Positions 1 to 7,169 of a DNA stretch of 59,484 nt are shown piece after piece. Within the stretch, counting starts at the first letter, position 1; each line of letters starts with the position of its first letter. The position numbers and the translations under genes are program-made. The DNA is from an uncultured Oceanospirillaceae bacterium (GTDB taxonomy: Bacteria > Pseudomonadota > Gammaproteobacteria > Pseudomonadales > Balneatricaceae): positions 1-59,484 of the forward strand of contig CAKZOD010000070.1 of assembly GCA_937136055.1 (NCBI GenBank), written 5' to 3'. The notes beneath the pieces were generated by a model, which was not told the origin of the DNA, did not search any database, and worked only from the letters and a program-made list of their open reading frames with translations.

Positions 1-78
1 CCATTATCTTGCTCATAATTACACCTGTTGAATAGGTTATAGATTATGAGCAGTTACACAATTATTTTTACATCCTCG

Positions 79-117
79 AAAAAAGCGCTTTTTTCATCAA
101 AACAAAAAGCGCTTTTT
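79..117 (-). terminator. Rho-independent terminator of rpmE
   Basis: Two copies of the self-complementary block AAAAAGCGCTTTTT (about 80-94 and 104-117) lie just past the rpmE stop. They can pair with each other around a short loop, and each ends in a T tract on the minus strand. Position and T tract make it the rpmE terminator. The A/T symmetry would let it act on both strands. Confidence 0.8.
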
Positions 118-131
118 CTAACACTAGTCGA

Positions 132-347
132 TTACTTGCGACCAGGGATTGTAGCAAAACGCTTGTTGAAGCGATCGATACGGCCACCAGAAGTAGCATC
201 TTTCTGCTTACCAGTGTAGAAAGGGTGGCACTGGCTACATACATCAACGTGTAAATCTTTACAAAGTGTAGAGCGAGTTTCCATTTTGTTTCCGCAAGAG
301 CAGTTTACAGCGATTGCGTCGTACTTAGGATGGATATCATTTTTCAT
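132..347 (-). CDS. rpmE: 50S ribosomal protein L31, zinc-binding form
   Basis: Ribosomal protein L31 of the large subunit, 71 aa, the normal length. The N-terminal MKNDIHPKY and the later YTGKQ and [11 protein letters not shown] segments are typical of bacterial L31. Four cysteines (C16, C18, C37, C40) make this the zinc-containing (C+) type rather than the zinc-free paralogue made under zinc starvation. It stands alone, with its own promoter upstream and a strong terminator downstream. The leader from the predicted transcription start is about 180 nt. In E. coli, L31 represses its own translation through the rpmE leader, so such a long leader could serve the same purpose here (inference). 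Confidence 0.97.
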   Translation of the reverse strand: MKNDIHPKYDAIAVNCSCGNKMETRSTLCKDLHVDVCSQCHPFYTGKQKDATSGGRIDRFNKRFATIPGRK

Positions 348-534
348 GGGAGAAACCTTTTAGGTTTTGCGCCGCCACTTGATCTATCGCCAAGCACCGC
401 ACAGAAATTAACTTATTAACAAGCACACTGTACAAATATTTGCGCCAACCAAAACAAAAATAATGTATTTGATCTAGCAAACAAATCACACAATATACTC
501 AAAAACTATTTAGCCCTATTCGAACTAGGCGCGC

Positions 535-563
535 ATTATACGGACAGAAAACACTCGACGCAA
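535..563 (-). promoter_or_regulatory. Sigma-70 promoter of rpmE
   Basis: On the minus strand TTGCGT (558-563) and a perfect TATAAT (535-540) are separated by 17 bp. The -10 is followed by a GC-rich discriminator (GCGCGCC), as is common for stringently controlled ribosomal promoters. The predicted start is near 527. Confidence 0.7.
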
Positions 564-587
564 GTGCTTTACTCCTCGCTACCACCC

Positions 588-596
588 TTATCCACA
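588..596 (+). promoter_or_regulatory. Candidate DnaA box upstream of rpmE
   Basis: A perfect match to the DnaA consensus TTATCCACA, about 25 bp upstream of the rpmE -35. A second perfect copy lies at 1223-1231 inside the palindromic element. A single 9-mer can occur by chance, so a role is not established. Confidence 0.3.
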
Positions 597-753
597 AACA
601 CCTAGCACCACAAAATAATAGAGAAACAACTGCCAAAAAAATCCTATAAATAGCTCTTTAAACTAAATTGGTGCTGATACAAACCTACTATCAGCACTAC
701 ATGGCTAGTCTTCATTCAGCCATCACCTCTTCAACGTCTTCAACGTCTTCACC

Positions 754-939
754 TTAGTAAAATAAAGCCCACAAAAGCTGCTTCCAATAGTGCCACTCAT
801 AAACACTACCAAAAATTAAAAATAGCAGTAATAAACCAGGGCCTATGGTGTAAATGGTTTGGCTCAGCAGTTCTTTAAAAACAAGTTTTTTCGGCTTCAA
901 TGAGACTTTTTTTGCATTTAACACATGAGTTTTTTGCAT
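754..939 (-). CDS. Small single-pass membrane protein of unknown function
   Basis: About 61 aa. The first half is basic (many Lys). It is followed by one hydrophobic segment (roughly residues 29-47, IGPGLLLLFLIFGSVYEW) and an aromatic C-terminus, so it should be a one-pass inner-membrane protein with its N-terminus in the cytoplasm. An in-frame GTG lies one codon upstream, but GGAGGT (945-950) is 5 nt from the ATG at 939 and only 2 nt from the GTG, so the ATG is chosen. I do not recognise a family. It has no operon partner, since the next upstream feature is the palindromic element. The good ribosome site is the main support that it is real. Confidence 0.55.
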   Translation of the reverse strand: MQKTHVLNAKKVSLKPKKLVFKELLSQTIYTIGPGLLLLFLIFGSVYEWHYWKQLLWALFY

Positions 940-980
940 CACTTACCTCCATCCCTGAATCGCTATTCGTATTTATTGAC

Positions 981-1265
981 GAAGGAACATGCGATTAAAC
1001 CCCAAACGCCTTTTATGCCCTCGGGTACTGGCGTACTGGATTTTTCGTGATTGAGGCAATGCTTACAGGCGGGCTGGTTGCCCGGCGAAAAGCATTAACA
1101 AAGATCACGAAATATCCTGTACGCCCCGTAGGGTGGACAACTAAGGGGCCATCTCCTTTGTCAAAACACTTGTAAAGGACTGGCCATTCACTGCGTATTT
1201 TTTCGCGGATCTGGCCCCTTAGTTATCCACAGAGAAGATTTGGGGACTTGATCGCATGTTCCCTC
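981..1265. repeat. 285-bp nested palindromic (MITE-like or structured-RNA-like) element
   Basis: Outer arms 981-1006 and 1239-1265 are inverted repeats, with about 23 of 26 positions matching. Inside lie two separate stem-loops. One has 21-bp arms at 1031-1051 and 1104-1124 (two mismatches) and an inner AATGCTT/AAGCATT stem. The other has 19-bp arms at 1133-1151 and 1212-1230 (one mismatch) and an inner TCCTTT/AAAGGA stem. The whole folds as a three-way junction filling the gap between two genes. It encodes no protein. It could be a miniature inverted-repeat element or a structured RNA gene. No second copy was noticed in this window. Confidence 0.7.
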
Positions 1266-1285
1266 AAACTACCCGCAAGAGCGCG

Positions 1286-1717
1286 TTAATGTTTAATAAA
1301 ATCAGACCACGCACGCATCAATTGCCCGAAATCTTCCAACCCGCTACTAGCACTTAACCCAGCAGAAGTCTCGGCAAGCTCATCATCGTCATCAAATTCG
1401 CCGCCAGCACTGAATTCATCGTCTAAATAGTCAGCCAATTCATTGGCGTGACCATAATGCTCTTCTTTTTGCATTAACGCATTAGCCTGAACAACTGCCT
1501 GATCTCGCGTCAGCTGTAAACTAAACTCTCGCCCCTGCAATTGATATTGCCATCGACTGCCTGCCAGAAGCTGCGAAACAGCCTCAATAACTTGAGCTAC
1601 CTGGCTGACATTTCGCTCACCCATTTCAATACTCAGCCAATGCCCAAATGCTTCTGCCTCCATATTTAAAGCTGCAATTGGCTGATCAATATCATCGCGT
1701 TTAAAGCTATACTCCAC
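1286..1717 (-). CDS. yacL: YacL family protein (UPF0231)
   Basis: About 143 aa, matching the YacL/UPF0231 family of gammaproteobacteria. It has an N-terminal EYSFKRD segment, a GHWLSIEM motif as in E. coli YacL, a middle hydrophilic stretch and a C-terminal LEDFGQLMRAWSDFI block. The acidic stretch around residues 95-115 (DDEF...DDDDE) is longer than in E. coli. Function is unknown in the family. The reading frame is open seven codons further up to a GTG at 1738, but the GTG at 1717 has GGAG at 1724-1727 with 6-nt spacing and matches the family start, so it is preferred. It overlaps the msrC end by 11 nt, implying translational coupling and membership of the psp transcript. Confidence 0.85.
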   Translation of the reverse strand: MEYSFKRDDIDQPIAALNMEAEAFGHWLSIEMGERNVSQVAQVIEAVSQLLAGSRWQYQLQGREFSLQLTRDQAVVQANALMQKEEHYGHANELADYLDDEFSAGGEFDDDDELAETSAGLSASSGLEDFGQLMRAWSDFIKH

Positions 1718-2198
1718 TATCAGCTCCGCATAGCTCACTAAGCTCGGTACTGTTTACGTATAGCTCGACGATTTCTGCCAAGTACTGCTGATCGATCTCG
1801 TCAAATCTTGACGTAATCGGGCTATCAATATCTAACACTGCTACCACTTTACCTTGATTAAAAACAGGCAATACAATCTCTGAGTTTGACGCTGCATCGC
1901 AGGCAATATGCCCTTCAAACTGGTGCACATCAGCAACCCTTTGAATCTCACCTGTTGATACTGCTGTGCCGCAAACACCTTTACCAATGGCTATGCGTAC
2001 ACAAGCCACCTGTCCTTGAAAAGGCCCCAGCACCAATTCGTTATTTCTAACAAAATAAAAACCAGCCCAGTTAAGCTTCTCCAAGCTATTAAACAAAAGA
2101 GCGCTGAGATTAGCTGCGTTGGCTATGTAATCACTTTCACTTTCGATAAGCGCTTTCGCCTGCTTCACTAAAAGCTGATAATCTTGTTCTTTACTCAC
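1707..2198 (-). CDS. msrC: Free methionine-(R)-sulfoxide reductase, GAF-domain type
   Basis: A 163-aa single GAF-domain protein of the fRMsr/MsrC family, which reduces free L-methionine-(R)-sulfoxide in the cytoplasm. The family cysteines are present as C66, C76 and C100, in the contexts GQVACVRIAIGKGVCGTA and HIACDAASNSEIVLPV, as in E. coli MsrC. The start is GTG with GAGAG about 5 nt upstream. It begins 22 nt after the pspC stop with no terminator between them, and its end overlaps yacL. It therefore probably rides on the envelope-stress transcript, an arrangement that would link Psp induction to oxidant repair (inference). Confidence 0.92.
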   Translation of the reverse strand: MSKEQDYQLLVKQAKALIESESDYIANAANLSALLFNSLEKLNWAGFYFVRNNELVLGPFQGQVACVRIAIGKGVCGTAVSTGEIQRVADVHQFEGHIACDAASNSEIVLPVFNQGKVVAVLDIDSPITSRFDEIDQQYLAEIVELYVNSTELSELCGADSGV

Positions 2199-2220
2199 TG
2201 TTTCTCTCTCAAATTAATCG

Positions 2221-2673
2221 TTATAAATCATTAATGTCATTAGTTGTTTGGTACCTCTTAGAGGTTACATACCCCTCCATAGCACCGACTTGCTCATCTA
2301 AGCGGCGCAGCCTATCACGAATATCCTGTAAACGACTGCTCACCGGCTTACTATAGTTAAACACTTTTGCCTTAGCTTCAGAATAACTGCTATTGCTTTT
2401 TTCAGAATAACTTCGATATTGCTGATCATCACGCTTTTTCATCATGAAGATTGCTATCACATAGCCTATCAGCGCCAACTGAAAGGTAAAGATCACCAAG
2501 CTGATAAAAACCAATCTCGCCACCCAATAAGGCACATCAAAGTAATCTGCAAACCCTGCGCATACCCCTGCTATTTTACCTTCACGGGCGTTGCGATATA
2601 AATTACGTTGGTAGCCATTGTGCTTGTTCGGCCTATTTGGATCTGAGTGCTTTTCTCTGTATTTACATCCCAT
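2221..2673 (-). CDS. pspC: Phage shock protein C, PspC
   Basis: Inner-membrane PspC that, with PspB, senses membrane stress and frees PspF from PspA. About 150 aa. A PspC domain occupies roughly residues 20-80 (LYRNAREGKIAGVCAGFADYFDVP, then a hydrophobic helix near 52-75). A C-terminal cytoplasmic helical part (SSRLQDIRDRLRRLDEQVGAMEGYV) is predicted as coiled coil. The frame is open 19 codons further upstream, but the ATG at 2673 has AGGAG at 2683-2687 and avoids overlap with pspB, so it is chosen. It is longer at both ends than E. coli PspC (119 aa). Confidence 0.93.
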   Translation of the reverse strand: MGCKYREKHSDPNRPNKHNGYQRNLYRNAREGKIAGVCAGFADYFDVPYWVARLVFISLVIFTFQLALIGYVIAIFMMKKRDDQQYRSYSEKSNSSYSEAKAKVFNYSKPVSSRLQDIRDRLRRLDEQVGAMEGYVTSKRYQTTNDINDL

Positions 2674-2692
2674 CTCTTTATACTCCTTGCCA

Positions 2693-2929
2693 TTAGTGAT
2701 TGCGATTACGCCAGCCTGTATGCTGCTCATCCAATATGGCTTCTAAATTATTGATTCGGTCTGTTAACTTTTCAACACTGTGCGTCATTTCTTCAACCGC
2801 TTGTAGATCTTCTTCTGACAGCCCCTGTTTCGCTCGGCTATTACTCCAGTAGTGAAGTATTAGCCACAAGGGCGCAACGATGACTAAAAAGACGACCAGC
2901 GGAACAAAAATAAATACTGTTGCCGACAT
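2693..2929 (-). CDS. pspB: Phage shock protein B, PspB
   Basis: 78 aa. One N-terminal membrane helix (about residues 5-27, ending PLWLILHYWSNSR) is followed by a cytoplasmic amphipathic coiled coil (LQAVEEMTHSVEKLTDRINNLEAIL), the typical PspB layout. It works with PspC to relay membrane stress to PspA. The start ATG has a GGGGGAG block immediately upstream. It lies between pspA (11-nt gap) and pspC (19-nt gap) in the same operon. The C-terminal sequence HTGWRNRN is the usual PspB ending. Confidence 0.95.
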   Translation of the reverse strand: MSATVFIFVPLVVFLVIVAPLWLILHYWSNSRAKQGLSEEDLQAVEEMTHSVEKLTDRINNLEAILDEQHTGWRNRNH

Positions 2930-2940
2930 AGCTCCCCCAA

Positions 2941-3606
2941 TTATTTATCTTGGATCTTTGATTTAAGTTCGGCTAATTCTTGTTCAATTTCATCATTTAT
3001 TGCAAGATCCGCAATCTCGTCAGACAAAGTCTGATTACCCAAACCCATATCAAAAGATTCCACTTCTGCTTCAATTTCTTCTAAACGCTGCTCATATTGT
3101 TCGAACTTATCAAACGCCTTGTTCAATGTTTCTCGGTTGGTACGCTTGCGCACTTCAAGACGTGAACGTCCTGTTTGCTCTCTCACTAACAATTCTTTTT
3201 GCTTCGCTCGGGCTGAATCAAGCTTTGATTGCAATTGACCAATTTCATTACTTAATAAATTGATTTGCTCATCAATGAAGGAGAGTTCAGAATTCCCAGC
3301 ATCTACCGCTTCTTGAGCACGACGCTTTTCAATCAGCGCACCTTTAGCAAGGTCTTCTCTACCTTTGCTAATCGCCAACTCTGTTTTATCCAACCAGCTT
3401 TTAGCTTCTGCTTCCAACGCTTTTACTCTGCGCTGTAGCTCTTTTTTATCAGCAATGATTTTTGCAGAAGTCGTTCTTACTTCTACCAAAGTGTCTTCCA
3501 TTTCCTGAATCATCAAGCGGATCATTTTCTTAGGATCTTCGGCTCTATCTAGAATAGAAGTAATGTTTGCATTAACGATATCTTGAAAACGTGAAAATAT
3601 ACCCAT
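2941..3606 (-). CDS. pspA: Phage shock protein A, PspA
   Basis: 221-aa PspA/IM30 (ESCRT-III-like) protein. It binds and stabilises the inner membrane and, in unstressed cells, inhibits PspF. The start MGIFSRFQDIVNANI is the family signature. The rest is almost entirely long coiled coil (about residues 25-190) with a short C-terminal helix ELAELKSKI. The frame is open 14 codons further upstream, but the ATG at 3606 has GAGGAAG at 3614-3620 with 7-nt spacing and matches the conserved N-terminus. First gene of the operon, behind the sigma-54 promoter at 3683-3698. Confidence 0.97.
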   Translation of the reverse strand: MGIFSRFQDIVNANITSILDRAEDPKKMIRLMIQEMEDTLVEVRTTSAKIIADKKELQRRVKALEAEAKSWLDKTELAISKGREDLAKGALIEKRRAQEAVDAGNSELSFIDEQINLLSNEIGQLQSKLDSARAKQKELLVREQTGRSRLEVRKRTNRETLNKAFDKFEQYEQRLEEIEAEVESFDMGLGNQTLSDEIADLAINDEIEQELAELKSKIQDK

Positions 3607-3682
3607 GATTTTTCTTCCTCTTTTTAAACAATCTTCAAGCTCACACACTTAATAATGTATTCGCTTTTCTTACTACGAACAT

Positions 3683-3698
3683 AGCGATTAGTGTGCCA
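3683..3698 (-). promoter_or_regulatory. Sigma-54 promoter of the psp operon
   Basis: On the minus strand TGGCACA (3692-3698), four bases, then TCGCT (3683-3687) match the -24/-12 consensus with one change in the -12 element. It faces pspA, and the divergent gene is the sigma-54 activator PspF. The rest of the interval (3699-3793) is AT-rich and would hold the PspF enhancer sites, which I cannot place exactly. Confidence 0.85.
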
Positions 3699-3829
3699 AC
3701 TTTTTTCTAAACCAATAACTGCCTGTTTATAAACAACTTATTAAAAATCTCAAAACATAACAGCCAAACCCAATAAAACTTTTTAATCATTTAGTGGTTA
3801 ATTTTCTCACCAAGTGGTTAAATAAACCA

Positions 3830-4852
3830 ATGGATAGACAAATAATTTTAGGTGAATCTCTTTTGCTCACACAAGCGCTAGAGCATTTAAGCTTTATCGC
3901 ACCTCTCAACAAGCCAGTACTTATTGCAGGCGAGCGCGGCACAGGCAAAGAGCTTATTGCAGAGCGTTTGCACTTCCTCTCTAAACGCTGGGAAAAGCCC
4001 TTCTTAAAAATCAACTGCGCTGCACTAAGTGAAAGCCTGCTTGAGTCTACTTTATTTGGCCATGAAGCAGGCGCTTTCACAGGCGCTGTAAAGGCAAACA
4101 AAGGCTATTTTGAACGAGCCAATGAAGGCACACTGTTTCTCGATGAGTTAGGCACCATTTCAACTCGCGTACAGGAAAAGCTTTTACGTGTTATTGAATA
4201 CGGAGAGTTCGAGCGATTAGGCGGGCAGCACACAATACAAAGTGATGTGCGGATTATTGGCGCAACTAATGCTGATCTTGTTGATATGTCTCACAGCGAC
4301 AGCTTTAGAGCTGACTTATTAGATCGCCTTGCATTTGATGTTATCAACCTGCCCCCTTTACGCTATCGTCGTGAGGACATCCTAATTATTGCAGAACACT
4401 TTGCCATCGCCATGAGCCGCGAACTCGATAGAGAAATATTCATGGGCTTTAGCGCTAAAGCCACCCAAACACTCCTTGACCACGATTGGCCAGGTAATAT
4501 TCGAGAACTCAAAAACGTAGTGCAGCGTAGCGTTTATCGTCAACAAGACTCACTAGCTCTTGTCGAAGATATTATTCTAAACCCCTTTCAAACCCCATGG
4601 AGCAATCCAAAGCCTACCCCGCCAACTATGCAAGAAGCACCACCTGCAAACCTTGCTGCTAACAATAATCTACCAACAGCTGCCAATAAACCAATAGACC
4701 TAAAACAGCAAATTGCAGATTTTGAATGCTCTTTAATAAAAGCACACTTAACAGAGCACCATTACAATCAAAAGAACACCGCTAAATCATTAGGCATTAG
4801 CTACCATCAAATCCGTGCATATTTGAAGAAGTATCCTCATTTACTTAAATAG
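3830..4852 (+). CDS. pspF: PspF, sigma-54 enhancer-binding activator of the psp operon
   Basis: About 340 aa, with a AAA+ sigma-54 interaction domain first (Walker A GERGTGKE, loop 1 GAFTGA, Walker B GTLFLDEL, sensor region RADLLDRLAFDV). A proline-rich linker and a C-terminal helix-turn-helix (NTAKSLGISYHQIRAYLKKY) follow. There is no receiver or GAF domain, as expected for PspF, which is controlled by PspA binding. The frame is open to a GTG at 3794, but the ATG at 3830 aligns exactly with the E. coli PspF N-terminus, and neither has a strong ribosome site. Divergent from the operon it activates. Confidence 0.95.
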   Translation: MDRQIILGESLLLTQALEHLSFIAPLNKPVLIAGERGTGKELIAERLHFLSKRWEKPFLKINCAALSESLLESTLFGHEAGAFTGAVKANKGYFERANEGTLFLDELGTISTRVQEKLLRVIEYGEFERLGGQHTIQSDVRIIGATNADLVDMSHSDSFRADLLDRLAFDVINLPPLRYRREDILIIAEHFAIAMSRELDREIFMGFSAKATQTLLDHDWPGNIRELKNVVQRSVYRQQDSLALVEDIILNPFQTPWSNPKPTPPTMQEAPPANLAANNNLPTAANKPIDLKQQIADFECSLIKAHLTEHHYNQKNTAKSLGISYHQIRAYLKKYPHLLK

Positions 4853-5168
4853 CAGACAAACTCCTCTTAATTCGCGTGATTTAAACCGCTGATTATTTAC
4901 ACATTTGATGAATTATTTTTTGCCGCTTTTACAGGTTGTCAATTGCCGCTTATCGCACGGCTTTAACTTAGGGGAAAAATAACAGCTATAATTCTTATGA
5001 CGAGCTAATAACAAGTAAAATAACCACCCGCAAACAAACACATAACAAACTGTTTTTTAAGTATTTTATATTTTTATAATAAAAAGACAGAGTATCATTA
5101 ACTCAAATACACTTTCTGGCCTAGTTGTTGCTATGAAATTAATATCTAACCAATTTAATAGGTATTAA
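4853..5168. other. AT-rich intergenic stretch with a weak promoter candidate
   Basis: 316 bp between pspF and the ATP-grasp gene. A perfect TATAAT (4987-4992) has only a poor -35 (around 4963-4968). A direct repeat ATTGCCGCTT-like pair lies near 4920-4952. No terminator, RNA or short ORF could be supported. Confidence 0.4.
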
Positions 5169-6407
5169 ATGAGCCTTTTACTCCCTCTTGATTTGACAAT
5201 TAAAGCACCGCTAAGCAACTCTTTGCTCGGCCTTGCTCGGTTAATGACTGCTGTATTCAAAGGAGAAGATATTTCACCAACGGCTAGTGAGCTACTTGCA
5301 AAAGCCCAATTAGACGACAGCAATGCGTTACTCGATCTGTCTGTTGTACTGCAACTACAAGGCAATAAGGAAACGGCATTAGCCATTCAGCAAGAGGCCC
5401 TTAGCCAACAGCAAGTATTCTGCCTTCAGCCTGACAATAAAACATCGACAATAAAGCTGTTGGTGATTTATACCCACGGCGATCTAATGACGAACACTCC
5501 CGTTGAGTTCTTAGCACAAGGTGGCGGCTTTGAATTGCAAATACTGTACATTGCCGATCACTTGCCACTGCCCTCAAGCTTACCTGAGCATGATATTGCG
5601 ATGGTTGCTATCAGTGAGCTAGATCGAAACCTAAATTGCTTGCCACGAGTAGAGCAGTTTATTAACACCCTCAATGTGCCTGTACTCAACCAACCTGCAA
5701 GCATTGCACGGCTCTCACGCGATACCGTAAGTCGCCGTTTACAAGGATTAGCAGGCATTGAAATGCCATTAACGGTAAGAGCAAGTTATCAGCAGCTTGT
5801 TGATTACCCGTTTTCTCAGCTGCAAGAAGCACTCAATGCTAAAACAACCTTCCCAATTATCATTCGCCCAATTGATTCACACGCCGGCAAACAACTTGCT
5901 AAAGTGAACAACCAAGCAGAGCTCGATGAATACTTACGCCACAATCCAAACGATGCGTATTTCATTGCACCATTTGTCGATTACAGTAACGATGAAGGGA
6001 TGTTTAAAAAATATCGTATTATGGTTATCCAAGGAAAACCTTATATCGCCCATATGGCAATATCAGAGCACTGGATGATTCACTACTTAAACGCAGGCAT
6101 GATTGAAAATGCCGAGAAACGCTTTGCCGAAGCGCAGGAAATGGGGAGGTTTGAGCAAGGTTTTGCGATTAAGCACCAGCAGGCATTTAGCACCTTAGCT
6201 GAGCATATTGGCCTTGATTATTTCGGCATCGATTGTGCACAAACTCAACAAGGTGAGCTGCTCATTTTTGAGGCTTGCGCCTCTCTCAATGTTCACTCGA
6301 TGGATTGTGAAAAAACCTTCCCTTACAAAAAAGTACAAATGCAAAAGCTATTCGATGCGTTTGAACAAATGCTACAAGATAGATCTAACGCGCTTAAATC
6401 CTCTTAA
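5169..6407 (+). CDS. TPR-ATP-grasp protein of unknown substrate
   Basis: 412 aa. Residues about 1-85 form a helical repeat region resembling a tetratricopeptide repeat (LLAKAQLDDSNALLDLSVVL, then GNKETALAIQQEAL). The remainder looks like a RimK/glutathione-synthetase-type ATP-grasp fold: a pre-ATP-grasp domain (LNQPASIARLSRDTVSRRL), then FPIIIRPIDSHAGKQLAKV as the nucleotide-binding part, YRIMVIQGKPYIAHMAIS and YFGIDCAQTQQGELLIFEACASLNVH as the metal-binding end. Such enzymes join a carboxylate to an amine using ATP. The acceptor cannot be told. No partner genes: pspF is upstream in the same direction with a 316-bp gap, and nth converges. The ribosome site is weak. Confidence 0.7.
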   Translation: MSLLLPLDLTIKAPLSNSLLGLARLMTAVFKGEDISPTASELLAKAQLDDSNALLDLSVVLQLQGNKETALAIQQEALSQQQVFCLQPDNKTSTIKLLVIYTHGDLMTNTPVEFLAQGGGFELQILYIADHLPLPSSLPEHDIAMVAISELDRNLNCLPRVEQFINTLNVPVLNQPASIARLSRDTVSRRLQGLAGIEMPLTVRASYQQLVDYPFSQLQEALNAKTTFPIIIRPIDSHAGKQLAKVNNQAELDEYLRHNPNDAYFIAPFVDYSNDEGMFKKYRIMVIQGKPYIAHMAISEHWMIHYLNAGMIENAEKRFAEAQEMGRFEQGFAIKHQQAFSTLAEHIGLDYFGIDCAQTQQGELLIFEACASLNVHSMDCEKTFPYKKVQMQKLFDAFEQMLQDRSNALKSS

Positions 6408-6415
6408 AGCACTGC

Positions 6416-6445
6416 AAAAATCCGCACCTATTTTTATATAGGTGC
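6416..6445 (-). terminator. Terminator of nth
   Basis: An 8-bp perfect stem, GCACCTAT (6424-6431) with ATAGGTGC (6438-6445), is followed on the minus strand by a T5 run (6416-6420). It sits 10 bp past the nth stop. On the plus strand the hairpin lacks a T run. Confidence 0.75.
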
Positions 6446-6454
6446 CGATTGACC

Positions 6455-7108
6455 TCAAGGCTTCAAAACCTCTTTTTTATTTTTACGATTGGGGTAACAA
6501 GTACGACAAATCTCACAATCTAAACCAAAACAACTTCTTGCCTGGCAATGCTCACGGGCGTAATAAATAATTTGCAGGTGAATATCGTTCCAACGCTCCC
6601 TTGGAAACAATTTTTTCAAATCCATTTCTGTCTGCTGAACGTTTTTCCCCTTCGTTAAACCCCAGCGTTGAGCAAGGCGATGAATATGCGTATCGACAGC
6701 AAAAGCTGGGTGACCAAATGCTTGGCTCATCACAACTGAAGCGGTTTTATGACCGACCCCTGGCAGTTTTTCCAGATCTGCAAAATTATCTGGAACAACA
6801 CCATTATGCTGCTCAACCAACATTTGAGATAACACACTAATCGCTTTTGATTTTTGTGGTGACAACCCACAAGGCTTGATAATCGCTTTAATATCTTCAA
6901 CCGCTTTGGTCGCCATATCAAAGGGGTTATCAGCGAGCTCAAATAGAGCAGGTGTCACAGTGTTTACACGCGCATCCGTGCACTGCGCCGACAATAATAC
7001 CGCCACCAGCAATGTATAAGCATCGGTGTGATCTAGGGGGATAGGAGGGTTGGGATAAAGCGCCTGTAGTTTCTCATCTATGTATGCAGCGCGTTCTTTT
7101 TTAAGCAT
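6455..7108 (-). CDS. nth: Endonuclease III
   Basis: 217-aa bifunctional DNA glycosylase/AP lyase for oxidised pyrimidines. The helix-hairpin-helix LPGVGHKTA carries the catalytic lysine K121, and the catalytic aspartate is D139 (AVDTHIHR). The C-terminal cysteine cluster is unusual: C188, C193, C198, C201 and C204 (spacing 4-4-2-2) instead of the E. coli C-X6-C-X2-C-X5-C. Reading it as C-X9-C-X2-C places it in a variant subgroup I recall from other phyla. It probably still holds an iron-sulfur cluster, but the ligands are unclear. Single gene with its own terminator. Confidence 0.95.
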   Translation of the reverse strand: MLKKERAAYIDEKLQALYPNPPIPLDHTDAYTLLVAVLLSAQCTDARVNTVTPALFELADNPFDMATKAVEDIKAIIKPCGLSPQKSKAISVLSQMLVEQHNGVVPDNFADLEKLPGVGHKTASVVMSQAFGHPAFAVDTHIHRLAQRWGLTKGKNVQQTEMDLKKLFPRERWNDIHLQIIYYAREHCQARSCFGLDCEICRTCYPNRKNKKEVLKP

Positions 7109-7169
7109 ATTTCGCCTGAATATTTAACACAAAAAAGTAGTGTAGCACATTCAGGTTTTAATCAAATGT

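Larger units (their letters stand above)
348..753. other. Gene-free stretch holding the rpmE leader and promoter
   Basis: No credible ORF is seen. The part next to rpmE is its predicted 5' leader, followed by the promoter at 535-563. Further out lies a perfect DnaA-box-like TTATCCACA (588-596). Near 729-750 there is a two-and-a-half-copy CTTCAACGT repeat just past the stop codon of the small membrane ORF. No terminator with a clear T tract was found for that ORF. Confidence 0.6.

Noticed and set aside
80..117. Two AAAAAGCGCTTTTT copies as a direct-repeat element
   Set aside because: Each is self-complementary and they sit right after rpmE with T tracts, so a terminator explains them better.
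729..750. CTTCAACGT tandem repeat next to the small membrane ORF
   Set aside because: Only two and a half copies, too short to claim as a functional repeat.
1718..1738. Upstream in-frame GTG for yacL at 1738
   Set aside because: Seven extra residues do not match the family, and the GTG at 1717 has a well-spaced GGAG.
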